A stretch of 64,000 nt of DNA. It comes from Vibrio jasicida CAIM 1864 = LMG 25398. Lineage in GTDB: Bacteria; Pseudomonadota; Gammaproteobacteria; Enterobacterales; Vibrionaceae. Of the stretch, positions 49,858-58,629 are shown piece after piece. Position numbers and translations under genes: made by a program. Positions within the stretch are counted from its first letter, which is position 1. Every line of letters begins with the position of its first letter. The notes under the pieces are model-generated. The model did no database searches. It was not told the origin of the DNA and saw only the letters and a program-made list of their open reading frames with translations. The DNA lies in contig NZ_BAOG01000022.1 in NCBI RefSeq assembly GCF_000400365.1, forward strand, positions 123,443-187,442. Direction: 5' to 3'.

Positions 49858-50639
49858 AACGGTGCTTCACCTAACACACCGAGTGTGATCGCTTGGTGAT
49901 GTTTCTTAAGATACTCAATGTCTTGTAAATAAGCCGTATGGTGGCAATCATCCATGTTCGCTTGAAATTGCGCATCGCCAGTGGCAGCAGACGTACGCAT
50001 AAAGTCTACCAGTGCAGTCAAACGCAGCGTCATCGTATCCACCAGTTCTTCTCGCTCTAACCTTGAACAACCATAGGCGTCACAGAAACGCTTTGCTCGT
50101 TTAATCTGCTCTTCAAGCGTGCCCATTTTGTCATTTTCATCGGTCTTAAATGGCGCCCAACCATAGACTGAAAAAGCCACATCCCAAATTCTTGGAGCTG
50201 GGTGTGCCGTATCAAAATCAAAAATGCCCACGACAGCGCCATCCTTTAACGCAACGTTATAGGGCATAAAGTCGCCATGGCAGATGACTTCGTGTGGCAA
50301 GCGAGTTGGCAGCATCCAATGGCAAACTTCATCTTGATGTCTGGAAAGGAAGTCTTGAGAAGCATCATGCAGTTGTCGGAGCAGTTTTGCTGCGGAAGTA
50401 AGAGCCGAGAGCGAAGCAATCTCTCCCTGCAAAGGATAGTTATAGCTTTCTCCATCGACGAAGGTCAGCAACTCTTTTCCACCTTCAATTGACACCGCTT
50501 TAGGACAAGCATGAAAACCGTTGGCATGAAGATGATGAAGCAATTGATGAATGGTTATGGTCCAAAGACTTGCAGGTCGACTGACCAAGTCTCCTTTACG
50601 ATAAATAGCCCCTTCTCGGCCACCTTGTAACGTTTCCAT
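49854..50639 (-). CDS. APH-family phosphotransferase
   Basis: The aminoglycoside phosphotransferase/choline kinase fold is shown by the catalytic loop VICHGDFMPYNVALKDG (about 118-134, with Asp and Asn) and the metal-binding IFDFDTAHPAPRIWDVAF (about 139-156), the Brenner and DFG-like motifs. At 261 residues it is short, with an abbreviated N-lobe beginning GGREGAIYRKGDLVSRPA. Substrate unknown; many such environmental proteins act on small metabolites, not antibiotics. Stop overlaps that of the LysR gene. Confidence 0.78.
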   Translation of the reverse strand: METLQGGREGAIYRKGDLVSRPASLWTITIHQLLHHLHANGFHACPKAVSIEGGKELLTFVDGESYNYPLQGEIASLSALTSAAKLLRQLHDASQDFLSRHQDEVCHWMLPTRLPHEVICHGDFMPYNVALKDGAVVGIFDFDTAHPAPRIWDVAFSVYGWAPFKTDENDKMGTLEEQIKRAKRFCDAYGCSRLEREELVDTMTLRLTALVDFMRTSAATGDAQFQANMDDCHHTAYLQDIEYLKKHHQAITLGVLGEAPF

Positions 50640-50758
50640 GACCCCTCCTTGAAAAGTCGAGCAAATCGCTCATGAGTAATGACGACTTGAAACGTATTCG
50701 CTTTATACCATTATACCCAAGTAACCTCGAGCGGCTTAGGTCAATGAGTTAACCCATA

Positions 50759-51628
50759 TCATAAACTGTTCAATAACCATTTGGTAAACGCATCAACATG
50801 TGGTTTTTCTCCGTGTTTGACCATCATATAATGCGCACCACGGCTCGGCATGGACCACTCCCCTATGCGAACCAAGCTTCCTTGTCGCAGATGTTCGTCA
50901 ACCAAGAAGTCTCTCACCAATAATACCCCTAACTGATTCACCGCCGCTTCAATCGATAATAAAGAGTGCTCGAATTCTGCGACCATTGGAGCCAGTCTCC
51001 CTTGATAACCATGATAAGCAAACCAAGATTGCCATGTTTCCTGATACCCACCCGTCGCCAGCTTGGCAGTATGTGCCAATTCAGACAAATTCGACATTGG
51101 GTTGAGATGTAAGAAGCCAGGACTGGCTACCACAATCCAGTTTTCATCCGTCAACTTTACAGCTTGTTTTGACTGCCAGTTCCCATACCCGTTGATAATT
51201 TCGACATCAGCAATATCGCTGCTACTCGGTACAGCATTGGCCGTCGTCGAAATCTTAAACCGAATGTCAGGGTACTGACGATGAAAATCGGCTAGGCGAG
51301 GTATCAACCACTGGACACAAAAACTGTGTGCAACATGTAAGGTTAATTGAGTGTGCCTTTGACGTGAGAACAAGTGCAGAGTCGCCACAGAAAGACTTTG
51401 AAATACATGACTAACGACAGGCAAATAATCGTGTGCGGCTTGTGTCAAAAGTAGCTTAGCTCCATTGCGCTCAAACAAGGTCGCATCGAGATAAACTTCC
51501 AAGGATTTCACTTGCTGACTGACGGCAGCACGTGTGACATTGAGTTCTTCTGCCGCTTTGGTAAAGCTTTGCAAGCGTGCTGTGGCTTCGAACGCTTTAA
51601 GGGAATTTAAAGGTGGTAAGTTTTGCAT
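50759..51628 (-). CDS. LysR-family regulator, GcvA-like
   Basis: The ATG at 51628 (GGAG 6 bases upstream) starts MQNLPPLNSLKAFEATARLQSFTKAAEELNVTRAAVSQQVKSLEVYLDATLFERNG, the characteristic GcvA/AmpR-subgroup reading head. The effector domain follows from about residue 90 with VAHSFCVQWLIPRLADFHRQYPDIRF. 289 residues. No divergent target gene is present: upstream is ompA's terminator end and downstream the phosphotransferase, so its regulon lies elsewhere. Confidence 0.83.
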   Translation of the reverse strand: MQNLPPLNSLKAFEATARLQSFTKAAEELNVTRAAVSQQVKSLEVYLDATLFERNGAKLLLTQAAHDYLPVVSHVFQSLSVATLHLFSRQRHTQLTLHVAHSFCVQWLIPRLADFHRQYPDIRFKISTTANAVPSSSDIADVEIINGYGNWQSKQAVKLTDENWIVVASPGFLHLNPMSNLSELAHTAKLATGGYQETWQSWFAYHGYQGRLAPMVAEFEHSLLSIEAAVNQLGVLLVRDFLVDEHLRQGSLVRIGEWSMPSRGAHYMMVKHGEKPHVDAFTKWLLNSL

Positions 51629-51695
51629 GTCAGGCTCCACGCGAACAAGTAAGAAAATACTATGACGGGGCTATGACAGATAAATGAAAGGATAC

Positions 51696-51724
51696 AAAAA
51701 AGCCAGCGTTAGACGCTGGCTTTC
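51696..51724 (-). terminator. Terminator of ompA
   Basis: AGCCAGCG, loop TTAGA, CGCTGGCT with AAAAAA on the left, which reads as a U-run on the minus strand. Lies 24 bases past the ompA stop. Confidence 0.9.
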
Positions 51725-51747
51725 AAAGTAGCTAATTCAATAAAGAA

Positions 51748-52713
51748 TTATTGAGCAGCTTCTTCAGTTTGGTATTGGAACGCAGGAACAACAACTTCTA
51801 CACGACGGTTCGCTTCACGACCTTGACGAGTTTCATTGCTTTCTACTGGGTTCGCTTCACCCATACCTTTAACAGTCATACGGTCTGCTGCGATACCTTC
51901 AGCTTGGAACTGGTCAGCAACTGCTTGTGCACGCTTCTCAGTTAGCTCTTGGTTGTAAGCTTCAGAACCTGTTGTGTCACTGTAACCAGTGATTTCAACT
52001 TGAGCTTGTGGGTAAGTGTTCATTAGCTCAACAGTGCCGTTTAGAGAAGATGCATCTTGTACTTCTGCACTTTCTAGGCCGAACTGTAGAGTTGTAGTTT
52101 GAGCTGGGTACTCGTTTTCAACGATGCGAGTCGCTGGACGAGTTTCAACTACTTCTTCTTGAACTACTGGCTCAGAACCGAACTTGTAGTTGAAGCCAAT
52201 ACCGAAGAAGTCTGCGTCCATATCGTTGATGATGTCGTCAGACATATCTTGGTAACGTTGGTACTCAGCACGTAGGCTCCAGTTGTAGTTGATTTGGTAT
52301 TCAGCACCTAGAGAGCCAGTTGGTACGAAATCTTTCTCGTCACCAGCCATCATGTATGCAGCACCTACTTTAGCAAATAGGTTCCAAGAATCTGTTAGTG
52401 GTAGGTTGAACTTAGGAGCAAGAGTGATTGCCCATAGGTCGCCATCTACTGTGTTTAGACCAGCTTTGTTGAAGTTAGCTGTGAAGTTACCTAGGTAATC
52501 AACGCCGTATTCAGCAGCAACGTATTCGTTGAAGTTGTAACCGATGTGCATGCCAGCTGCGAAGCTATCGTCATCACATGGAGCGTCAAGGTGACAAGCG
52601 TCGTTTAGTGCGTTGTAACCTAGTTTACCGCCAACGTAAGTATCAGCAAGAGCAACATTCGACATTACGCCACCAGCTAGAATGGTAGCCACTGCAAGAG
52701 CGATTTTTTTCAT
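51748..52713 (-). CDS. ompA: OmpA-family outer-membrane porin
   Basis: Signal peptide MKKIALAVATILAGGVMSNVALA, then an eight-stranded barrel (about 24-190, DTYVGGKLGYNALNDACHLDAPCDDDSFAAGMHIGYNF with two Cys that may form a loop disulfide). A hinge (VVQEEVVETRPATRIV) follows, then a C-terminal OmpA domain with LNGTVELMNTYPQAQVEITGYSDTTGSEAYNQELTEKRAQAVADQF that contains the peptidoglycan-binding Asp and Arg. 321 residues. Codon use is strongly biased, as for highly expressed genes. Monocistronic with terminator. Confidence 0.93.
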   Translation of the reverse strand: MKKIALAVATILAGGVMSNVALADTYVGGKLGYNALNDACHLDAPCDDDSFAAGMHIGYNFNEYVAAEYGVDYLGNFTANFNKAGLNTVDGDLWAITLAPKFNLPLTDSWNLFAKVGAAYMMAGDEKDFVPTGSLGAEYQINYNWSLRAEYQRYQDMSDDIINDMDADFFGIGFNYKFGSEPVVQEEVVETRPATRIVENEYPAQTTTLQFGLESAEVQDASSLNGTVELMNTYPQAQVEITGYSDTTGSEAYNQELTEKRAQAVADQFQAEGIAADRMTVKGMGEANPVESNETRQGREANRRVEVVVPAFQYQTEEAAQ

Positions 52714-53276
52714 TATTTTACCTTTAATGCGAAGGCGACCCGACTACTATCCACAACTATACAGCTGCCATCACGCAAGTCAGAACCTACACTGTTTCGA
52801 GTGATTAAAAACTATGCCATTGGTCTCAATCAAAACGTCATCAGACATCTGGAATGAGCACTTATCTTCAAGCATTTTTCTCAGAGCTCAGATCCGAAAC
52901 TCCGATTGTTTGGCGCATTCCGAATGATTCAGAGCACAAACAAAACGGACAAATCGTTCCAAAAACAGAACACCAAAATGCGAATTATCCTAAGCTAGGC
53001 GCAATAGTACATAGCAGCTATATTTTATTTTTAGCTACTGTGCCTACAAAGGGCGCTAAAGCATAAGATTGCTAAATGATTGAGATGAGATAACTTTTGT
53101 GACATAAATCTCAAAACAGACTTTAACAGAACAACCTTCGCTTTCATAAATTAGATTTCTTATCGTGACGATTAGTTTTTTTTATCGATAGCCACATAAG
53201 CACCAGAAACTGAAGGTTTTTTGTTTTTATTGGCGAAAAAATTTACAGTCACCAGACATTGAGGTAGGAAAAAACG
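52714..53276. other. Intergenic region upstream of ompA
   Basis: About 560 bp. It holds the ompA 5' leader and promoter and is AT-rich toward 53150-53230. A 70-codon open frame (52854-53066) has no ribosome site, and its composition is that of non-coding sequence. No known riboswitch or RNA motif was recognised. Confidence 0.5.
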
Positions 53277-53310
53277 CACAAAAAACACAGCCTACAAAAA
53301 GCAGGCTGTG
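53277..53310 (-). terminator. Terminator of the M14 carboxypeptidase gene
   Basis: CACAGCCT, loop ACAAAAAGC, AGGCTGTG with AAAAAA on the left. Lies 12 bases past the stop at 53322. Confidence 0.88.
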
Positions 53311-53321
53311 AACTAATTGCT

Positions 53322-54446
53322 TTAAATCTTGTCGGAAACCGCCAACGTTGCCGCCAATACATCTTGGCCAAACAGCACACTACGTTCCGGAGACCAGCCG
53401 TAAAGTGGGTCTGGATGGTTGTTATTGTCTTTGAATGGCATTTCAATGGTGTAAGACAAACACTTGAATTGCTCTGCCACCCAGTTAGAGCCAACGGTTA
53501 GGTTCGCTTTACCCGGTTCATCTTTATCGTAACCGATCTCGTCTTGGAACTCTGGTGTAATCGTCAGAAGTGCTTGTTTAAACGCGTTTTCCAACTCAGC
53601 CATGCCTTCGTCATAAGAAGGAATACCTTCAGAGCCCGCCACGAAGTTGTACGGGATAGCTTCATCACCATGAATATCTAGGAACATATCCACGCCAGTT
53701 TCTAGCATGCGCTCACGAACCAAGAAGACTTCAGGACTCTTTTCCATTGATGGCGTTTGCCACTCACGGTTTAGGTTTACGCCAACCGCGTTAGTACGTA
53801 GGTGACCACGCACACCGCCGTCTGGGTTCATGTTTGGTACAACGTAAAGTACTGCTTTTTCAAGCAATGCACGTGCAACCGTGTCGTTCTCATCAAGCAG
53901 ACGTTGGATCATGCCTTCCATGAACCATTCCGCCATCGTCTCACCTGGGTGCTGACGTGCAATCATCCAGATTTTCTTTTTGCCTTCTTCTGGTTCACCG
54001 AAAGTAAGCAAGCTCATGTCATTGCCATCTAGCGTATGGCCAAGCGTCTCTAGTTGGCAGTGGTGCGCGCTTTGTGCCATGTGTAACAGGTCTAGGTGAC
54101 GGTCGTACGTGTAAGGTGCAAAGTACGCAAAGTAAATTGAGCTGCGCTCAGGGATAACAGTGAAAGTCAGCGTGTCGCCATCGAACTCTGCCGGTACTCG
54201 GAACCACTCTTCACGATCGTAAGACGCAACCACGTCGTAACCTTGCCAACCTTCAGGGTAAGCCGATTTCGCAAGATCAAGAAGTTTGATGGTGTGTGAT
54301 TGCTCGGCTTCTGTCTCTAGACGGAAGTGGAACCACTGGTAGAATTCCGACATGTTGTCGTTAGGAATTTTGAGTTGGATGTCGTTTTTGTCGTCCGCTT
54401 TCACTACGTGAATGCTGCCGCTGTCAAAGTTGCTGAATACTTTCAT
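53322..54446 (-). CDS. M14-family zinc carboxypeptidase (cytosolic CCP-like)
   Basis: ATG at 54446 has AGGTGAG 7 bases before it; the upstream frame has no site. The 374-residue product has an N-terminal beta-domain (MKVFSNFDSGSIHVVKADDKN...) followed by the catalytic domain. The zinc ligands are in ARQHPGETMAEWFMEG (His and Glu, about 162-176) and FLDIHGDEAIPY (His, about 257), with the catalytic Glu in YTIEMPFKD. This N-domain-plus-M14 pattern is that of cytosolic carboxypeptidases. No signal peptide. Substrate unknown. Next gene upstream on the same strand is an amine-oxidase-like flavoprotein. Confidence 0.85.
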   Translation of the reverse strand: MKVFSNFDSGSIHVVKADDKNDIQLKIPNDNMSEFYQWFHFRLETEAEQSHTIKLLDLAKSAYPEGWQGYDVVASYDREEWFRVPAEFDGDTLTFTVIPERSSIYFAYFAPYTYDRHLDLLHMAQSAHHCQLETLGHTLDGNDMSLLTFGEPEEGKKKIWMIARQHPGETMAEWFMEGMIQRLLDENDTVARALLEKAVLYVVPNMNPDGGVRGHLRTNAVGVNLNREWQTPSMEKSPEVFLVRERMLETGVDMFLDIHGDEAIPYNFVAGSEGIPSYDEGMAELENAFKQALLTITPEFQDEIGYDKDEPGKANLTVGSNWVAEQFKCLSYTIEMPFKDNNNHPDPLYGWSPERSVLFGQDVLAATLAVSDKI

Positions 54447-54559
54447 TTTATTACTCACCTTTTGCATCTGAGCTTGAAAGACTGAGGCTAACACAAAGGG
54501 AAGAGGTGCCTCTAACACTTTCACTTCTTCCCTATCCGTTTGCGATCAAAATATTCAGT

Positions 54560-55960
54560 TTAGTCGAGCTTATCCGCTTTGCCTGCTGGTCCTGCGAGTT
54601 TTGCTAGCCACTTATCCCAGATGAATGGCGTCTGCTCGTTATCTTCTGCTTCCTCTTTTCGACGTACCGCGTTGCGTACCATCATTGCTCCTGTCCATCG
54701 GAATGGCTCTGGCGGGAAATGCCCCAACGGCCCTTTGGCTAAACCGCTTTTCGTCCATTCATTCTCGATTCCGAATACCAACGAAGATAAGATCTTTCCG
54801 CCCATTCGAGTCTGCGCTACCCCATTACCCGAATAACCAAAGCCATAAAAGATATTGCTTTGGTTATCTAACTCACCGAAGAATGGAAAACCAGTTGCGG
54901 AGCGATCTGAACCGCCTGTCCATGAATAAGCGAACTCAGCCCCTTTCAAACGCGGGAACAACTTATCGAACGACTTACGCAGTAGATCTTGATAGCGCGT
55001 TGGCTTGTTGAACATCGCGTTGACTTGGTTGTTGAAAGAGAACTGATTGCCGCCTTTCCCCAACATCAAACGGCCATCTGGCGTATCTCGGTAATAGTGG
55101 ACGAAGATACGTGAATCCAACACGCTAGAACCTGACTGCCAACCAGATTGAGTCAGCGCGTCACCAAGCGGTTTGGTGATCACCATGTCGGAAGAAACCA
55201 CCACGATACTGCTTTTGAATTGCTTAAACTGCTCCACCATCCAAGCGTTTAATGCCAACACCACCTGCTGCGCTTGAATATTCCCTTTAGGTGTAGAAAC
55301 AGTAGCAGGTTTTCCATAATCTAAACGCGTCATCGGCGTGTTCTCATAGATCTCAACACCCAACTCCATTGCGACGCGTCTTAATCCTCTCGCCAACAAA
55401 GCAGGCTGAACACTGGCTGCAACCGGAGAGTGAAAGCCTTCTATATTGCGCGGCGATCCTGCATTGGCACGCAATTCCTCAGATTGACAGCGGCGCCAGC
55501 TGTTCACATCTAGACGCTTTAACTCGTCTACCACTGGCTGCATTCCCCCCGTCTGAGACTGATTGGTCGCCGTGTAGTAGACGCCTTTTAACGACAATTG
55601 CGCATCGATATTGTACTGCTGACAGAATTCGTCAATCTCCAATACCGCTTGCTCCGATTCCTTCACCAACCACGCTGCGTGTTCTTCACCAAATAAACGC
55701 TTTAATGTAGGGAACTTAGTCGACCATGTCAGCATGCAACCGCCATTAGCCCCGGAAGCACCGCTACCGCACAAGCCTTTTTCAACCACTATTATGTGTT
55801 TCTCCGGCGATTGTTGCTTGATCATGATTGCCGTCCAGAGCCCAGTGTATCCACCACCAACAATGGCGACATCAGCTTGGATATTTTGTTGAAGTGGTTT
55901 GGCGGTTTCTGGTTGCTCGGCTTCAAGCGCTTGCTTAAACCAATATGAAGGGTGAGTCAT
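54560..55960 (-). CDS. FAD-dependent oxidoreductase (PuuB/DAO-like)
   Basis: ATG at 55960 follows AAGGA. Residues 27-55 form the dinucleotide-binding motif VAIVGGGYTGLWTAIMIKQQSPEKHIIVVE, then GLCGSGASGANGGCMLTWSTKFP, as in the glycine/D-amino-acid oxidase family, especially PuuB gamma-glutamylputrescine oxidase. The C-terminal YGFGYSGNGVAQTRMGGKILSSLV closes the FAD site. 466 residues. It probably oxidises a secondary or primary amine. No other polyamine (puu) genes flank it, so the substrate remains open. Confidence 0.82.
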   Translation of the reverse strand: MTHPSYWFKQALEAEQPETAKPLQQNIQADVAIVGGGYTGLWTAIMIKQQSPEKHIIVVEKGLCGSGASGANGGCMLTWSTKFPTLKRLFGEEHAAWLVKESEQAVLEIDEFCQQYNIDAQLSLKGVYYTATNQSQTGGMQPVVDELKRLDVNSWRRCQSEELRANAGSPRNIEGFHSPVAASVQPALLARGLRRVAMELGVEIYENTPMTRLDYGKPATVSTPKGNIQAQQVVLALNAWMVEQFKQFKSSIVVVSSDMVITKPLGDALTQSGWQSGSSVLDSRIFVHYYRDTPDGRLMLGKGGNQFSFNNQVNAMFNKPTRYQDLLRKSFDKLFPRLKGAEFAYSWTGGSDRSATGFPFFGELDNQSNIFYGFGYSGNGVAQTRMGGKILSSLVFGIENEWTKSGLAKGPLGHFPPEPFRWTGAMMVRNAVRRKEEAEDNEQTPFIWDKWLAKLAGPAGKADKLD

Positions 55961-56121
55961 TACGTATCCTTTGTAAGTGTGCGCATACAATGTTGCTTTG
56001 TTGCCACTTTACAAACGATCCAAATCATCAACGAGCTAGAAAAACTGACGCTGAGCGTTAGAAAATATTAAACCTAAATTAGTCATTTATTTCATTCACC
56101 ATAATTATGTATATTTAAATA

Positions 56122-56147
56122 ATAAAAAAGGGGAGCAAAACTCCCCA
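56122..56147 (-). terminator. Terminator of the DUF3316 gene
   Basis: GGGGAG, loop CAAAA, CTCCCC with AATAAAAAA on the left for the minus strand. Lies about 70 bases past the stop. Confidence 0.75.
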
Positions 56148-56217
56148 AATTCAATAAGAATAAATATATGGCAACGATAATATTGAAAACAAAATATTTT
56201 GCTAGCGAGTAGATGTA

Positions 56218-56577
56218 TTAACGATTACCTGGCTCACGCATGCGGTATTCATATTTCACATTCAATATTGGTTGATAGGCAATCTGACCGTTATCTTGAA
56301 GAAACTCATCAACGGTAACTTTTGCATTAGTAATGGAAAACGACTGACGGTCTACCATATCAAATGCACTCTTAAACTCATCTCGTAGCTCTTTAGAAGA
56401 CTTGCTTTGGTAGTTTTTAATCATTTCAAAGCCCATGTCGTAGGCAGCTTGCTTACTATCCACAACATTACCTTGGATCGTTTTGCTGTTATTCGTCCAT
56501 TGGTAACCACCAGCGAATGCCGCGACAGGAGTGGCAGTTAATACGATAAGACTGACTAGAGAGATTAAACGTTTCAT
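56218..56577 (-). CDS. DUF3316 periplasmic protein
   Basis: Signal peptide MKRLISLVSLIVLTATPVAAFA, then a mature domain of about 97 residues: GGYQWTNNSKTIQGNVVDSKQAAYDMGFEMIKNYQSKSSKELRDEFKSAF, then VDEFLQDNGQIAYQPILNVKYEYRMRE. I recognise it as the DUF3316 pattern found mainly in vibrios. Function unknown. It is made with GGAG-type spacing near ATG (AAGGAGCATATT). The 480 bp upstream region is AT-rich. Confidence 0.75.
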   Translation of the reverse strand: MKRLISLVSLIVLTATPVAAFAGGYQWTNNSKTIQGNVVDSKQAAYDMGFEMIKNYQSKSSKELRDEFKSAFDMVDRQSFSITNAKVTVDEFLQDNGQIAYQPILNVKYEYRMREPGNR

Positions 56578-57060
56578 AATATGCTCCTTACTTACCTTTT
56601 AAAATATCGAGTTCCAAATACTCGATGAATGTAGGTTACGTATAGAGACCTTTAGCTCGTCAAATTAATTTCAAAAAACATTCAATTATTTTTCAAGTTA
56701 TTTTTAATTAAACGTAAGGCATAAAACTGCCATTTATTATTCATAATAAAAATATCTTAAAAAGCAGTCACTAAATAGCTTTTATTGTCTTATAAAGAAA
56801 CCTTTATGGCTACTTTGCCACTCAGCCATGACACTCCCTTACCAAGCCATACAATACCTCTTGCCCCTTTTCTCTTAGAATCCTGCACAAACGAACACCG
56901 TTCAAAACGATCGTAATGGCACTGCGTCTGACACCAGAACACCACCTTTTGATGCCTCGGCGTCCTCTTTATCTTTTGGTGTTTTTCGACCATGACCAAC
57001 AAGGCACTGCACAGATAACGAACTTAGGCTCGCCGAAAAGCCAGTCTGGAGTGAAATGAC
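56578..57060. other. Divergent region between DUF3316 and virK-like genes
   Basis: About 480 bp, AT-rich on the DUF3316 side. It must carry both promoters. Open frames at 56790-57084 lack ribosome sites and are rejected. No repeat or dyad stands out. Confidence 0.5.
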
Positions 57061-57966
57061 ATGAATAAATCTATCCTTCATCACAGCAAAACCATTTACT
57101 CAGACGAGTACGCTGAGATCTATCACCCTATTTGGACATACCGCGCTAAGTTTATCGCGCGTGCACTGTTCTATCGCAAGTCATTCAACTATCTGGCGGA
57201 CAATATTGAGGCGTCACTTCTAGAGATGCTTTGTTCTCGTACGCATCGTTTCTTAGAAAAGCCGTTTCGTCCTTACATCATCAAAAATAGCCCAGCAATC
57301 GATCGCTCTGAACTTGTGGTTGATCACTACAATACAGTGTCGAAGCTGCTCTCTTCAGAGCTGATTGAACAAATCTATACCGATGCTAAAGGCCAAACTC
57401 TGATGACATTTGAGATTGATGAGATCCTCTATACGGTTCGACTTGTTTATGAAGCTCGCTACCAAAAAGAAGGTGAGATGAGCTTGGTATTACATAGCGA
57501 AGAAGACGGAAACTTTTACACTATCTCTTTTACGCTCGGGCACGAGAATGGCGCTCGTTGCATCATGATTGGCGGCTTACAAGGTCCACGCAGTAATGAA
57601 ACCAGCAGCGCAAAAATCAAAAAGCTAACACGTAAACTTTACGGTCAACGTCCAAAAAGCCTGATGGTGAGTTTACTGACTATTCTGGCGCAAATCTGGG
57701 GTGTAGAAACAATTTTGGCGGTCAAAACCGACTCCCACACTTACGCCGCGCGACGCTACAGCAAAGGACGAATCAAAACCGACTATGACGCACTCTGGCA
57801 AGAGTTGGGCGGGATAGAGTTCGACCGGAACTTCTACTCCCTTGCGGTGAATGCCCCAAGACGTGATATCGAAGATATGTCTCGCTCAAAACGCTCGATG
57901 TATCGTCGTCGTTATGAATGGCTAGACAACACCAAAGCCACATTCGAACAAGTACTAAAAAGCTAA
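57061..57966 (+). CDS. VirK/YbjX-family (DUF535) protein
   Basis: The 301-residue cytosolic protein matches the VirK/YbjX family: FLEKPFRPYIIKNSPAIDRSELVVDHYN near residue 60-90, then GEMSLVLHSEEDGNFYTISFTLG and CIMIGGLQGPRS (about 137-175), RPKSLMVSLLTILAQIWGVETILAV and a basic end SMYRRRYEWLD. Family members are linked to virulence or envelope stress in enterics, without known biochemistry. A barrel gene follows on the same strand after 45 bp, so the two may be an operon. Confidence 0.85.
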   Translation: MNKSILHHSKTIYSDEYAEIYHPIWTYRAKFIARALFYRKSFNYLADNIEASLLEMLCSRTHRFLEKPFRPYIIKNSPAIDRSELVVDHYNTVSKLLSSELIEQIYTDAKGQTLMTFEIDEILYTVRLVYEARYQKEGEMSLVLHSEEDGNFYTISFTLGHENGARCIMIGGLQGPRSNETSSAKIKKLTRKLYGQRPKSLMVSLLTILAQIWGVETILAVKTDSHTYAARRYSKGRIKTDYDALWQELGGIEFDRNFYSLAVNAPRRDIEDMSRSKRSMYRRRYEWLDNTKATFEQVLKS

Positions 57967-57985
57967 AAGGCTAAAAGGCTAAAAA
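57962..57985. repeat. Three-copy 8-bp direct repeat across the virK-like stop codon
   Basis: GCTAAAAG repeated (GCTAAAAG, GCTAAAAG, GCTAAAAA). The virK-like stop TAA is in the first unit. Slipped-strand gain or loss here would only alter spacing to the next gene. Confidence 0.7.
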
Positions 57986-58010
57986 GCCAAAGAACTAAGG
58001 AGAAAGTCAC

Positions 58011-58562
58011 ATGCGTTATTCACTCGTGACGGCTTTGGTGTTGTCGACTCTTTCTTTGTCAGTGCACGCAACAACCAATAAACACATTGTTGGTACAAAT
58101 TTAGGTTACGGCGTTGTCAATTACGATGCTCCAACAAGCGAAGAGTCCGGCGATATGTTCCTCGGTGAGGTTTACTACCGATACATGCTAACGCAAAACA
58201 TTGGTATCGAAGCGGGCTTTAAAGGCGCTTTTGACGGTATCGGCTCGATACTTGTCAGCCCAATTTCTGAGGTCACGGATACCAGCTTTTCTGGGCCTAG
58301 GCTAAGTGGCTATGCGAGCTATCCACTTGGGGCAGGGTTTGAGTTGTACGGCAAAGCTGGCGTCACCGCCTACACACTGGAGTACACCTATAAAGTAAAC
58401 GGGCAGAGTCGAAATATCGAAGAGTCGAGCATCGGCGGAGAAGCCGCGGCTGGTATTGGCTGGAGTTACAAACACCTTGGTTTAAATGCGGAATACGTGT
58501 ATTCCAAAAACCGCGATTTTGATTCTGGCGGCGTGATGTTTGGCGCTCAAGTTCGCTTCTAA
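58011..58562 (+). CDS. Outer-membrane beta-barrel protein
   Basis: Signal peptide MRYSLVTALVLSTLSLSVHA. The mature 163 residues alternate strands and loops: HIVGTNLGYGVVNYD, MFLGEVYYRYMLTQNIGIEAGFKGAF, RLSGYASYPLGAGFELYGKAGVTAYTLEYTYK and AAAGIGWSYKHLGLNAEYVYSK, and end GGVMFGAQVRF with the terminal Phe of outer-membrane proteins. Eight strands are expected (OmpA-like barrel). AAGGAGA 9 bases before ATG. Likely co-transcribed with the virK-like gene; terminator follows. Confidence 0.82.
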   Translation: MRYSLVTALVLSTLSLSVHATTNKHIVGTNLGYGVVNYDAPTSEESGDMFLGEVYYRYMLTQNIGIEAGFKGAFDGIGSILVSPISEVTDTSFSGPRLSGYASYPLGAGFELYGKAGVTAYTLEYTYKVNGQSRNIEESSIGGEAAAGIGWSYKHLGLNAEYVYSKNRDFDSGGVMFGAQVRF

Positions 58563-58578
58563 CACCATCCAAATAAAC

Positions 58579-58613
58579 AAAAAGGCAGCGATGGCCTGAG
58601 TCGCTGCCTTTTT
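58579..58613. terminator. Terminator between barrel gene and EamA gene
   Basis: AAAGGCAGCGA, loop TGGCCTGAG, TCGCTGCCTTT, flanked by AA and TTC. Serves the plus-strand barrel gene and perhaps the convergent EamA gene ending at 58630. Confidence 0.9.
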
Positions 58614-58629
58614 CTTTCATCAATATGAG

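Noticed and set aside
49854..50639. Antibiotic-resistance kinase
   Set aside because: The APH fold alone does not show aminoglycoside activity; no mobile element or resistance context is present.
52854..53066. 70-codon open frame upstream of ompA
   Set aside because: No ribosome site; lies in the AT-rich leader region; no recognisable protein features.
56790..57084. Minus-strand open frames between DUF3316 and the virK-like gene
   Set aside because: They lack ribosome sites and overlap the start and promoter region of the virK-like gene.
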